Source: Ammoniphilus sp. YIM 78166 (GTDB taxonomy: Bacteria; Bacillota; Bacilli; Aneurinibacillales; RAOX-1). From it: a DNA stretch of 56,126 bases. A program made the translations under genes and the position numbers. The stretch is taken from the NCBI RefSeq assembly GCF_004522215.1, contig NZ_SDLR01000016.1, positions 1-56,126 of the forward strand, read 5' to 3'. The notes beneath the pieces are model-generated. The model searched no databases. It was given only the letters and a program-made list of their open reading frames with translations, and was not told the origin of the DNA. Positions 32,824-42,594 of the stretch are shown here, one piece after another (within the stretch, counting starts at the first letter, position 1; each line of letters starts with the position of its first letter).

Positions 32824-35348
32824 GTAGAGTAAGTACCCAGCGCCTTGCCATATTTCTATGGTAGATTTCTAAGCACTCCTCCCCGAACCGTACGTACCCC
32901 TCTCGAAGTATACGGCTCTCCGTCTATCAATCTAGCTTTCCTCTGTGTAAGTTGATATGACAAGGTTCACATAGGGCAAGTGTTTTTCGTTTCCTTGCAA
33001 TCATGTGTTTTTCCCATCGTTTCTTACCTTGGAGGTCCTTCAGCTTTCTAACATGATGAATGTGCATCGGAACATTTTCAGTCCCGCACCATTCACACTT
33101 TTCAGCTAGAAGTCTTTCAATCAAACTTGTGCGTTGCATATTCAAGATATTTAACTCTACGTCAATACCGGGGTTGATTTTGTAGGGGTTAAATTCTTGA
33201 CGCTTAAAACCCTGATTATAAAAGAATCGAATCTTTTGACCTTCTTTTGTTCGGTATCGAACTCCGAATTCGCCATTGATGCTGTATTTTCTTAACATTT
33301 TCCTAACCGTTGATTTATATTTATTAGCAAATGTTTTGTACATGCTATACTCCATGATATATTTAAACATATCTAAAGCATGGACATTTACGGCTAGTTT
33401 GTAGTAGTTATACAGCCCTCTAATTTCGGAATTATAGGTTTCCAATATTTCAAGGTCATCATTATGAATTAAGAAAGCTCGATGGATTGGTTTCCATTTT
33501 CCTGTTTTATCATTCAGTTTCATAACTTTCTTATCCCATAATTTTTTCTCCCATGCATCATGTGGCATGTAGAGCTCACATTTTAAGTTATGCAACCTTT
33601 GTACCGTTCCGTCTTTTTTCCAACGGTAACTATTCCCACGGCTAACGGCTATGTCATATCCCAAGAATCGCGCTTTATCCCGACTATTCGTAATCAGTGT
33701 TTTTTCTTGAGATAACTCCAACTTTAGAGTATCTCTCAAAAACGCTGAGATATCTCCTTTAACCTGCATAGCATCCTTTTTACTTCCAATAATTCCGATG
33801 AGGAAGTCGTCAGCGTATCGAACGTATTGGATTCGCTTATAGTTCGAGTCAATGGATTTATTGTAAGGCGTTGAGAGTAGCTGTTTTTCTAGTTCCTTGA
33901 TTTCTTTGACCGCTTGTTCTTGCTCATGTTCCGATAGTTGCCATTTCGTTTCTTTGTACCGTTTCCTAGCTTTATATAGTTTATGTTCAATGCTTCGGTA
34001 CTCTTTATTACGGGTATGTTTCTTGCCTACATCAAATTGTTCTTTGTAGGTATGCATGAATTGATCGAATTCGTTGAGGTAAATATTTGCTAGGATTGGA
34101 CTGATAATACCACCTTGTGGAGTTCCACTATACGTCTTGTGATATGTCCAGTCCTCTAAAAATCCCGCTTTTAGGAATTTCCATATCAAGTCAATGAAAT
34201 TTTCATCTTGAATCCTTTTCCGAAGGATATTCACCAATGTATGGTGGTCGATATGATCGAAAAAGCCGGAAATATCACCCTCAACAAACCATTTCACACC
34301 CGTAAATCGCCTTTTAATTTGATGTAACGCAGAATGACAACTATGATTCGGTCTGAAACCATGTGAGGAATCTGAGAAACTGGAATCATAAATACTCTCT
34401 AAAATCATCCGTACAACTTCTTGGACTAACTTATCGTTGAAAGATGGGATACCTAGCGGTCTTTGTTGGCCGTTTTTCTTGAGAATATAGACTCTTCTCG
34501 CTGCTTTAGGTTGATAACTTTGATCCTTTAACGATTCAATGAGAGATTCGATTCTTTTCAGGGACATATCATCAATGGTTTGTCCGTCGGTTCCTTTCGT
34601 CATATTTCCTTCTTTGGCGTAAATATTATCATACGCTTGAAGAAAAAAATCAGGGTTGTACAGGTTCCGATATAACCTTTGAAATTTATACTCTGCACAA
34701 GTTGATTTAGAAGCTAGAGTGTTTAATACTACTATCGGACTTCTCATAGTGCCTCACGCACCCTTCCAAATTGGTATTAAACGTGATAAACTGTTCCCCT
34801 TCGCCATGTAAACGGCTTTCCCGTTCTCGGACTACTATGGGAACTCCGTTGCCATATCGGATATTCAGACACTAAATGTCATAGCCATTGGCGTTCCGAC
34901 TTAGGCAATCCCCATTTAGACAATCAAGAACATGGCTTGTCATAATATCGGATGCGACTTTCGTCTTTTATCTCTTGCTGAGATTGGGCAGTCACGGGTC
35001 GCTATAGTAATGCTATCCAATTACGCATTACTACCTACCGTGGAAACACACAATTCATTTCCTCCGTCTATGACTGTACAGCGTCAACTAACTACCTTTC
35101 GCTGTAGGCGGTCCATGATCCCCCTCGGACTATCGTTCAAGCAGTTTAGCTTTCATCCTTGTTTATGACTTTTCGTCTTGCCACTCAGTCGTACCGTGGT
35201 AGTTCGGTAACTTATGGCTTTCTCAACATGCTACACTCCCCGTTCAGTTTCCCTCCCGGATAAGTTGAGTGACGACAGGTTATTCATTGCGACCAATTAC
35301 CTGCACCCTTGCCAACGGGTGATTTCTTAATTGCCCTTATGGGCGCAC
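32824..35348 (-). mobile_element. Group II intron 1 (in the cell-wall hydrolase gene)
   Basis: On the minus strand the intron starts GTGCGCCCATAAGGG and ends ...ACTCTAC. Domain V (GAGCCGTATACTTCGAGAGG with complementary GTACGTACGGTTC) lies at about 32884-32920. Removing 35348-32824 joins ...GGTCACACGCAG to TTTATGAAAAAAACG, i.e. ...GHTQ|FMKKTW..., exactly the expected transglycosylase sequence. About 600 nt of structured 5' domains precede the intron protein. Splicing is required for a working hydrolase. Confidence 0.9.
32927..34747 (-). CDS. ltrA: Group II intron reverse transcriptase/maturase with HNH domain
   Basis: 606 aa, full length. Reverse transcriptase motifs include RPLGIPSFNDKLVQE, HGFRPNHSCHSAL, GTPQGGIISPILANIYL and the catalytic YADD (QYVRYADDFLIG). 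The maturase X domain follows, then a C-terminal HNH endonuclease (CEWCGTENVPMHIHHVRKL...LCEPCHINLH). It would promote splicing and retrohoming of intron 1. Frame intact, so the intron is probably mobile. Confidence 0.95.
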   Translation of the reverse strand: MRSPIVVLNTLASKSTCAEYKFQRLYRNLYNPDFFLQAYDNIYAKEGNMTKGTDGQTIDDMSLKRIESLIESLKDQSYQPKAARRVYILKKNGQQRPLGIPSFNDKLVQEVVRMILESIYDSSFSDSSHGFRPNHSCHSALHQIKRRFTGVKWFVEGDISGFFDHIDHHTLVNILRKRIQDENFIDLIWKFLKAGFLEDWTYHKTYSGTPQGGIISPILANIYLNEFDQFMHTYKEQFDVGKKHTRNKEYRSIEHKLYKARKRYKETKWQLSEHEQEQAVKEIKELEKQLLSTPYNKSIDSNYKRIQYVRYADDFLIGIIGSKKDAMQVKGDISAFLRDTLKLELSQEKTLITNSRDKARFLGYDIAVSRGNSYRWKKDGTVQRLHNLKCELYMPHDAWEKKLWDKKVMKLNDKTGKWKPIHRAFLIHNDDLEILETYNSEIRGLYNYYKLAVNVHALDMFKYIMEYSMYKTFANKYKSTVRKMLRKYSINGEFGVRYRTKEGQKIRFFYNQGFKRQEFNPYKINPGIDVELNILNMQRTSLIERLLAEKCEWCGTENVPMHIHHVRKLKDLQGKKRWEKHMIARKRKTLALCEPCHINLHRGKLD

Positions 35349-35759
35349 CTGCGTGTGACCTATCGCCCCGGCCGAGCTGACCGCAACATCCTGTGAAAAC
35401 GAGGTTTCTACCCGATGGATCGCCGCCAACAAGTTCCAAGGAACCCCGTACTTTGCTTCAGCCTCTTGATAAATGGGGAGAAACTCAGCTGGAATCTCAG
35501 CTTCACCAAAAATTGAAATTTGCCCACCGGTGATAAACGAATACCTCGAATCCCCCATATTCAAGACCATCATCGGTAGGATGACCAAGGCCACGAGCAT
35601 AAGAATCACGAAGATAACCATAGCGATAAAAAGTTTGATGCTCATAGTTGAAGTGGCCGCTGACTTCACGGTTTTTTTAGCCAAATTCTTGACTGCTCGC
35701 TGGGCTAACATCCGAGCCAATCCCGGTGAGGGCTCAACCTGGGGAGAAAATTCCTCCAT
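35349..35759 (-). CDS. T4SS cell-wall hydrolase, exon 1 (TM + transglycosylase start)
   Basis: 137 codons from ATG 35759. A cytosolic N-terminus is followed by a membrane helix (LFIAMVIFVILMLVALVILPMMV) and the beginning of an SLT lytic transglycosylase fold (YGVPWNLLAAIHRVETSF with the catalytic Glu in VETSF, then GAIGHTQ). The reading frame ends at the intron 1 boundary and resumes in exon 2. The start lies at the stop of the preceding gene, as expected in this overlapping operon. Confidence 0.88.
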
Positions 35760-35761
35760 GA

Positions 35762-36373
35762 TCAATCACCCCCACTTTCAATTTTATAGTCTGTCACTTT
35801 CCATTCCCCGTTGATTTTGCGTAACGTTACAAAAAACTCTTGGGTTTCCGGATGAGAGGTTCCAGAAGCGGTAACCGCCTCCCCCTCTATCACCACACTC
35901 CATATCATTTCATCAGGATCGTCATGATCAACCTGGAGGACTTTAGAGCTTTTCACCCGCGTTTGATTTCGATCCAAGGTCTGCCGCCGAATCATCTTCT
36001 TCTCTCGTTCGACCATTCGATCCGACATATAGAGCTTACTTCGCTCAAAATATTGATCAGGTTGTTTCGCATCATAGGTGTAATAGGCTTCAGCAAAAAG
36101 CTTGGCAACCTCCCGGGATTTATTTTGTTCGGTCTCTGTGAGTATTGGTATTACTTCCTTTGACGCCGTAGCTGATGTAACCGCAGGGGTGGAAGATGGT
36201 AATAAATGTTCTCTCACAGCAGGGTTCGATGACAGAGAAACGGACTCGTCCGGCGGATCATCAAACCCGCCGGATAATAAGACGATAGTCCAGCTAACAA
36301 TCGAAAAACAGACGAAAATCAAAAGGAATAGCTTGATCCGGTCGGAACGGCGATTATAATCAAAATTCAGCAT
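35762..36373 (-). CDS. VirB8-like transfer protein
   Basis: 203 aa from ATG 36373 (a GTG at 36400 in the same frame is possible). A short cytosolic part is followed by one membrane helix (LFLLIFVCFSIVSWTIVLLSGG) and an extracellular domain whose end (EEFFVTLRK-like QEFFVTLRKINGEWKVTDYKIE) resembles NTF2/VirB8 folds. It overlaps the VirB6-like gene upstream. A scaffold role in the transfer channel is inferred. Confidence 0.6.
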   Translation of the reverse strand: MLNFDYNRRSDRIKLFLLIFVCFSIVSWTIVLLSGGFDDPPDESVSLSSNPAVREHLLPSSTPAVTSATASKEVIPILTETEQNKSREVAKLFAEAYYTYDAKQPDQYFERSKLYMSDRMVEREKKMIRRQTLDRNQTRVKSSKVLQVDHDDPDEMIWSVVIEGEAVTASGTSHPETQEFFVTLRKINGEWKVTDYKIESGGD

Positions 36374-36378
36374 GGAAA

Positions 36379-38499
36379 TCACCCTTTTTTCTTTCTCCAC
36401 GGAATCAGGCTCCGACGTGTATTAGTAGGATGACTAGATGGTTGAGGTTCAACGGTTTGCCCAGTATGGTTTTCTTTGGTTTCATTCCTAACTACCGTCC
36501 GTTCCACCACCTGATGTAGATTCCGCTGCTCCGTTTGATGGTTGGTCCGATTCCGTTTCACTTCTTGGATAACATGGGATTGCTGCGTAGTATTTTCATT
36601 CCGTGTGATCGCCTGATGTTCTGAAATTGTCCGGTTTAGCTTTTCATTCACATGAAGGACATGCGAATCCTGAGATTGAACATGTCGATTGACCATCTGA
36701 TTCTGCCCATTTGATTCCCTCGTTTGTTCAATCCGGTTGTTTTGTTGCTGAATGGTTTTCGCTTGGGTTACCCGCTCCCCCTGGTGACGATCCACCAACG
36801 AGTGTGACTCCTGGTTATGGATATTTCTCTCACTCCCCGTTTGAACGTTTGGCTTCCGGATAGAATCACGATCAACAACTCCATGATTGGCCATGGGGAA
36901 CGTTCGAGAGGTTTGTGGACGTGGTTCTTTAGCCTCTTTGGCTGCTGAAACTTCATCCCGTGCTTGCTGGTATTCCGCTGACGCGCGAGACCATTTATGC
37001 GTCAACGCGGGATGGATATCACGTTCCACATATCCATGATTTTTCTGAGAAGCACCCGAAACCCCATTCCGCATCTTCCCTCGAATCGCTTCTTTTACCC
37101 CAAACTTCCCGCTTCGAAGTGCTGCGGCCGCCCCTGGCACACTGTGCATGACTTCCCGCATACGGGAACGATACTCCCGATAACTGTCTAACGATCCTCT
37201 TGTCGTGCTGACTACACCCGCTGTTGTGGTGGCCACAAAGGAAAACAGCTCTTTTCGCTTCAGCCAAATCCCAATGTAACAAAGGATCTGCATGCCTAAC
37301 ACGAACAGATACCCGTGAGAATCCATACTGATCGATTTGTACAAGATGGTTGAAATCGTAAAAATAATCGTCATTAATAAAGCAAAGCCCACTTTCATTA
37401 ACAGGGCATGCAAACACTTCATCGCCCAATTAAACGCGGTTTGCTGCCAACTCGGAACCAAAGCAATTAAAAGCGGAACCGGCGCAAACAGAATGAGGGC
37501 AATAAAGACCACTTGATAGAGGATGATGGCCGCCGCCATCAACAGCATCATGAATGAAAGAATAAGGTTGGCAACGAAGACAAGACCAATAAACCATCCC
37601 CGGCTTTTCATCCCCTCTTTACTCATCATGGTATTTCCAAATTGCTGTACTTCTTTTTCCGCCTCTTTGTTTCTTTCTTCACTTCCATACTGCAACTTCA
37701 GCAGATCATTAATACGTTCCTTTCCTATCTTTGATTCATCACCAGTTCCATATTGAAGAAATAAGTACGGTCTATAGACCATCACATCAAACATTTGGTT
37801 ATGAATCGCCGCAATCCCTTCATTCTGCGTGTAGTTTGATCCTGGTGAAATGATATTAGAGGAAGCATTCAATATGTTCGTTTGCAAGTCTCTTGACCAA
37901 CCGTTGAAAAGAGTTAAAATTTTATCCGACTGCGCGAAAAATCCTAAGGATAAAGCGAAAATCAAGATCATAGACAGCAATCCGGAAAAGGCGCGGGACG
38001 TTTCTCGTTTGATCATCCCGACATAGGCTGCCCAAGTTCCCACAACCGTAATAATCAGGATTATAAGGGACGGCCAAACTCCATTATCCCGGAACCCTCC
38101 TTGATCAAAACCGGCCACGGATTGAAGCGCTGCGGAGATCTCGGTAATGATACTGCTAATAAAATCTAGTTGAAAGGCTTCGGACACCACTTTCATGACA
38201 AATTGGAAAAGAACCAAGTGAGCCATCCAGATGCCATTCATAACATGATCATGGTACCAAGCATAAACGGAATCGCTTATTTTCCCTGAAAGATTAAAGG
38301 GATTTTGTATTTCATCTAAATACAAGTCCATCTGATACCGCGAATTTTCATACTGGTTATATTTAAGTTGAACTTGCCCTTCATATGCTTTCGTATCCGT
38401 CGGAATCAGATTATCTTCGATGGTTTCTGCATGAATCGCACCTACCATCAATACCAAAACCAAAAGCAAGGAACAAAAAAATCCGAGCCAATACCTCAT
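36379..38499 (-). CDS. VirB6/TcpH-like polytopic membrane protein
   Basis: 706 aa. A signal-like N-terminus is followed by six or more membrane helices between residues ~75 and 400 (e.g. PSLIILIITVVGTWAAYVGMI, FVANLILSFMMLLMAAAIILYQVVFIALILFAPVPLLIALVP). The last ~280 residues are a hydrophilic, Gln/His/Asn-rich tail. Position after VirB4 and membrane pattern fit the channel component VirB6/TrbL/TcpH. Start ATGA overlaps the lipoprotein stop. Confidence 0.78.
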   Translation of the reverse strand: MRYWLGFFCSLLLVLVLMVGAIHAETIEDNLIPTDTKAYEGQVQLKYNQYENSRYQMDLYLDEIQNPFNLSGKISDSVYAWYHDHVMNGIWMAHLVLFQFVMKVVSEAFQLDFISSIITEISAALQSVAGFDQGGFRDNGVWPSLIILIITVVGTWAAYVGMIKRETSRAFSGLLSMILIFALSLGFFAQSDKILTLFNGWSRDLQTNILNASSNIISPGSNYTQNEGIAAIHNQMFDVMVYRPYLFLQYGTGDESKIGKERINDLLKLQYGSEERNKEAEKEVQQFGNTMMSKEGMKSRGWFIGLVFVANLILSFMMLLMAAAIILYQVVFIALILFAPVPLLIALVPSWQQTAFNWAMKCLHALLMKVGFALLMTIIFTISTILYKSISMDSHGYLFVLGMQILCYIGIWLKRKELFSFVATTTAGVVSTTRGSLDSYREYRSRMREVMHSVPGAAAALRSGKFGVKEAIRGKMRNGVSGASQKNHGYVERDIHPALTHKWSRASAEYQQARDEVSAAKEAKEPRPQTSRTFPMANHGVVDRDSIRKPNVQTGSERNIHNQESHSLVDRHQGERVTQAKTIQQQNNRIEQTRESNGQNQMVNRHVQSQDSHVLHVNEKLNRTISEHQAITRNENTTQQSHVIQEVKRNRTNHQTEQRNLHQVVERTVVRNETKENHTGQTVEPQPSSHPTNTRRSLIPWRKKKG

Positions 38500-38954
38500 T
38501 TGGCATTCAGCTCCCGTAACACTTTTTTGTTTTTCTCTAGTTTGCTAACGATTTCCTCAAAACTAGGCGTATCTCCATACGAATCTTTTTTCCACCCATC
38601 TTGAGTCCGAATGACTCTGAAATCTTCCTTGTGAACCAGATTGTCTCGTGGATCGATATATTCTATCAGATAGTAATACGTATCATCATCGAACTTCCAT
38701 TCAGTTAATTGATAGTTTTGTAACTCTATATTGTTTTTAGGAGGCATTGCATTCGGATAAAATTTAGTTTTTTTTGCTAAAAGATTATTCATTCCATCAC
38801 CATCATTTTGAATAACATCCTGTGTATATTTCACAGGAATATCACTAGGTTTTAAACCATTAACAGTCTCCCCTTCACTGACGTTGTCACCACCGCAAGC
38901 AACAGTAACCAGCGACATGATAAATAACATAATCAAAAGTCCTATCCGTTTCAT
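38496..38954 (-). CDS. Conjugation-operon lipoprotein
   Basis: 152 aa. Signal peptide with lipobox VTVAC at residues ~16-20, then a mature domain ...ELQNYQLTEWKFDDDTYYYLIEYIDP. It would be anchored outside the membrane. Its ends overlap both neighbours by 4 bp (ATGA). Specific role unknown. Confidence 0.75.
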   Translation of the reverse strand: MKRIGLLIMLFIMSLVTVACGGDNVSEGETVNGLKPSDIPVKYTQDVIQNDGDGMNNLLAKKTKFYPNAMPPKNNIELQNYQLTEWKFDDDTYYYLIEYIDPRDNLVHKEDFRVIRTQDGWKKDSYGDTPSFEEIVSKLEKNKKVLRELNAK

Positions 38955-39915
38955 GAAGACAGCACCTTCTCTCGTTTTTGTACTTTTTTTCTTTCTGGAG
39001 GACGAGTATCGAAGGCTTTAAATAGATCGGCAAATAACGCATTGAAGGTAATCACCCCGCAACGTCCATAGATATCCTGCATTAAGCATTGGCCGTTCTG
39101 TAGCTCGCTAATGATGTTGCGGTTAAACTCAGTATCCCGCAAATTAAAGAGCTTCAGAACATTTCTAATTTCGTCCGGATCGGTGCTTCGGAACGCAAAT
39201 TTCATCCCAATACTGTTTTTGATCTTTTCGCTTAACAAGTCATTCGCATTCTGCGTGACAAAGTAAATCCCGGCATTCATCGACCGTCCGGCCCTCACCA
39301 AACGAGAAGATAAATTTCTCCCTTGGGATGTGTTCAAAACCGCCCAGGCTTCATCCATGAGGACAATTTTAAACTGGCTGCGGTCACCCTGAATGAACTT
39401 GAGAGCAAAGCTGGATATGGGCAGCATCATGGCCACGGACAGCATTTCCGACAGGGTATATTGAGCCGGATCGGTTTCAGGAGCAGGCAGCTCCAAGTCC
39501 TGGATTTGCAGGACATTCAATGCAGTATGAAATTGAATGGCTCGGGATCGATCCCCATCCCCAAACAGCAATCGGGCAAACGACAGCTCTTGAAACGCTC
39601 GAATGTGTTCTCCCAGCTGCATGCTTTCCGGATCATCACTTAGCAAAAGGACATCCACCACGGCACTTAAAGACGGCCGATCGGATTCGGCCACTTGTTT
39701 CACTGCCTTACTCAGTTTGGGAAAACGATTCGAGTCATTCATCTGGACGCCAGTAAAATACGTCAAGATATTGAGTGCTAGAGCTTCCGCATCTTTCACG
39801 TCCTCAAAAATCGAAAAGGGATCCAGTTTACCCCGATCGTCCTCCTTCGTGGACAACGTAATGATGTTAATATGACCTTCCAGCGCCTTTAAATCTTGTT
39901 TCCAGTTCCCGCGCT
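38951..39915 (-). CDS. virB4: VirB4-like conjugation ATPase, exon 2
   Basis: The C-terminal exon: WKQDLKALEGHINII..., then the Walker B region FKIVLMDEAWAVLNTSQGRNLSSRLVRAGRSMNAGIYFVTQNANDLL and a C-terminal ATPase end. It starts without its own ATG, directly at the intron 2 boundary. An ATG at 39856 is internal. Joined with exon 1 it makes ~835 aa, normal for VirB4/TraC. Confidence 0.9.
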
Positions 39916-40025
39916 ATAGTGATAGGTAAGGCTTTGATATGATCTCTACCTTTTCCCCCACTTCACACTGAGCGCGCCTCTTTCAAGGCACTCAGCGTTC
40001 CATCGTTTCCAACTGACATGATAAG

Positions 40026-40358
40026 TTAATTCGATAATACTATCGGTTTATTTCCAGACTCCATTCTAAGGCGGTTGAGTTTTTCTAGTTGTTTTACTGA
40101 GAGGCGGAGAGCTTTGATGATGGCGATAATTTTCTTCTTATCTATTAAATGAATCAATTTGTGTACAAGATAATCCATAATGACAAGATTGCTGTATTTA
40201 TCCGTACCACCATTTTTCAAGGGTTTGATGTGGTGACAGTGTACCCTATCTACTCCAATCCATTCACCCGTGATATAGCATTGACCATACTGCGCGATGT
40301 ATTTTGAGATCCTATTGTCGTTGTATTCTATACTCCTAGTTTTAGAATAGGTTGACAT
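40026..40358 (-). pseudogene. HNH domain separated from intron 2 RT by a frameshift
   Basis: 110 codons: SIEYNDNRISKYIAQYGQCYITGEWIGVDRVHCHHIKPLKNGGTDKYSNLVIMDYLVHKLIH, the C-terminal HNH endonuclease typical of this intron protein class. It lies in another frame, 9 bp after the RT stop, so a fused protein has been split, or a second start is used. No good ribosome site precedes the ATG at 40358. Confidence 0.65.
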
Positions 40359-40366
40359 GACTTGCC

Positions 40367-41857
40367 TTATACATCTCTTGGTATTGCCCTTAAATTGCTG
40401 TGAATTTTATCGCGTCCCTCAGCTGTGTAACTGCAAGTGTCTTGCGAGAAATTCATAGGGCTTTTATGATGAACACCGGTAATAGGAAGTAGAGGTGTAT
40501 TTTGTACTGCATACACTTTCGTGTAACCCTTGATCCCATCCGCTCTCTTCTGGAATTTCTCAGATGTTTCACTAAACTTCATGACCTTACAATGATTTTT
40601 AAGTCTAGATTTAATGGTTTTCAGTAGGATGTAGTTAATATCCGTTAGATCAAGATAAATTTTTGTGGCATACTTGTAATAGTTTTGTATTCCAATTAAG
40701 GTAATGTTAAATTTTAGTACATTCTCAGACTTCGGAGATGTTTGAATTTCTTTAATTCGTTTCTTTAAGATTCTTTTCGTTTTATCTATGGCCCAATCCG
40801 TCATACTAGATTTAGCGACATATCCATGTTTGGACTTGCCCTGTTGAACGGATTTAATTTTGAATCCTAAGAAAGAGGATGCATTCTTTTTCAAATTAAC
40901 CACATTAGATTTTTCCTCGTTGACTTCGAGTCCAAGTCTTTTACGCAAGAAGTCAATGGTTGCATGATAGTATCGCTTGGCATCTTGATAAGTTCTACAC
41001 ATGATCTTGAAATCGTCAGCGTATCGGATGATATACCCGTCTTTCAGGTTTGTGTATTTTCTCGCATACTGCAGAAATCCTGTTGATCTCGCATTTCTTG
41101 GTTTAAAGGTTTCCCATTGGTTGCTTATCCACCAATCGAGTTCATTAAGAACAATGTTGGACAAAAGTGGAGATATGATCCCACCTTGCGGTGTTCCTTT
41201 TGTTGGGATTCCCTCACCCTCGATTTCGGATTTCAGTATTTTAGAGATCACACAGAATAAGGACTTATCTTTTATTCCCAAGGTCCACATTTGCTTAAGT
41301 AATTTTCCATGGTTTACATTGTCAAAGAATCCCTTGATATCGATGTCAACGCAGTAATGGTGATTACCTATATTTATGAGGCTAATCATTCGACTTAATG
41401 CATGATGGGTACTTCTATTGGGTCTGAATCCATAGCTGTGTTTGTGAAACTTCGCTTCGCATATGGGTTCTAAAACTTGTAATATGCTCTGCTGAACTAA
41501 TCGATCCCAAATAGTAGGTATCCCTAGTGGACGCATTTTATGGCTTCCTTCTTTAGGAATAAAAACCCTTCTGACAGATTGTGGGTTATACTTTTCCAAT
41601 CGCTTCCTGACTTCATGGACAATCTGTGTATCATTCAGGTGCCAGATGTCTTTAATGGTTAATCCGTCAACTCCGGCGGTCTTACTACCTTTATTGGTTT
41701 TAATATTTCTGTATGCCAGTCTAATGTTTTGTTCTGAACCGATAATATCCATTAACTTATAGAAGTTGTTACCGTTAAGACTTCTAGAATATAATTCATC
41801 ATACATCGTTTGCATGTCGTAATATTCGCTATGTCTTAACTTGGCTTTCTTCAACAT
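40367..41857 (-). CDS. ltrA: Group II intron 2 reverse transcriptase/maturase
   Basis: 496 aa. RT motifs: MRPLGIPTIWDRLVQQ, HSYGFRPNRSTHHAL, KGTPQGGIISPLLSNIVL and the catalytic YADD (IIRYADDFKIM). The maturase domain follows (FNITLIGIQNYYKYAT). It ends at RAIPRDV, where related proteins continue into HNH. GAGACT lies upstream. Splicing help is likely; DNA endonuclease activity is doubtful. Confidence 0.92.
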   Translation of the reverse strand: MLKKAKLRHSEYYDMQTMYDELYSRSLNGNNFYKLMDIIGSEQNIRLAYRNIKTNKGSKTAGVDGLTIKDIWHLNDTQIVHEVRKRLEKYNPQSVRRVFIPKEGSHKMRPLGIPTIWDRLVQQSILQVLEPICEAKFHKHSYGFRPNRSTHHALSRMISLINIGNHHYCVDIDIKGFFDNVNHGKLLKQMWTLGIKDKSLFCVISKILKSEIEGEGIPTKGTPQGGIISPLLSNIVLNELDWWISNQWETFKPRNARSTGFLQYARKYTNLKDGYIIRYADDFKIMCRTYQDAKRYYHATIDFLRKRLGLEVNEEKSNVVNLKKNASSFLGFKIKSVQQGKSKHGYVAKSSMTDWAIDKTKRILKKRIKEIQTSPKSENVLKFNITLIGIQNYYKYATKIYLDLTDINYILLKTIKSRLKNHCKVMKFSETSEKFQKRADGIKGYTKVYAVQNTPLLPITGVHHKSPMNFSQDTCSYTAEGRDKIHSNLRAIPRDV

Positions 41858-42594
41858 GGGCTGTAGTCTCCTTTCTGGAGAAACTACATCTCTTAGTCTT
41901 ACTCGAAACCATGTTAACCGTTAGTAACTGTCAATCTTCAACGACTAGTGGCTAACCCTCTGCGTTCATTACACGCTTCATCAGTACTGTGCCACCACTT
42001 TCACTACCATAAATCTAGGTTATACAGCTAACTAATCTCATTAGTGCTTTCCCTAGAACCGTTTCATCAGAAGCAAGCCTTCTACGTTGGTAGCTTACCA
42101 CGTTCCGTCAATCCTATCTGTACATGACACTTTTAGGTTTCTCCTATGAGCCTGCTACTTGGATATCGCCTGTAACGATATATGGGTTTTCATAAAGGAG
42201 AGTTTTACTCGCCCACAGTAGCGACACTAGATGTGCCAGCAAGCCTTTCGACTTGCTCCCGATATAGACCCGTACCATCAGAGATTCGTCTGCACAACCA
42301 TCGGTCGCTCTGGTTCTTTTGTGCATCCTAACCATGAGTGTTTTGTAGACTCCCGGCCTATAGGCTACACCGTCCACCTCTGGACAGCTTTCGTGTCTTA
42401 TGACTTACGGTAGCTCTCAGCCGACTTCACCGAGCTTCATACAGTTTGATTCTTGCTCATCTTCCTGCATGTCGGAGGATTAGAGGAAGCCCTTCAAGGC
42501 GTTACCCTATCATTTGACTTCTCGGAATGACAGTTCACTGTGAACTTTTTGTGCTCAACAGCGCCTAACCTTTTCAGTTAGGAACGTGTCGCGC

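Larger units (their letters stand above)
39916..42594 (-). mobile_element. Group II intron 2 (in the virB4-like gene)
   Basis: The minus strand starts GCGCGACACGTTCC and ends ...CTATCACTAT. Removing 42594-39916 joins GATCCGAAGGGGG to AGCGCGGGAACTGG, which reads ...IDPKG|ERGNWKQDLK..., the standard VirB4 sequence after Walker A. Domain V-like hairpin at about 39966-40005. The start is GCGCG rather than the usual GTGCG. It encodes a reverse transcriptase and a separated HNH segment. Confidence 0.88.
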
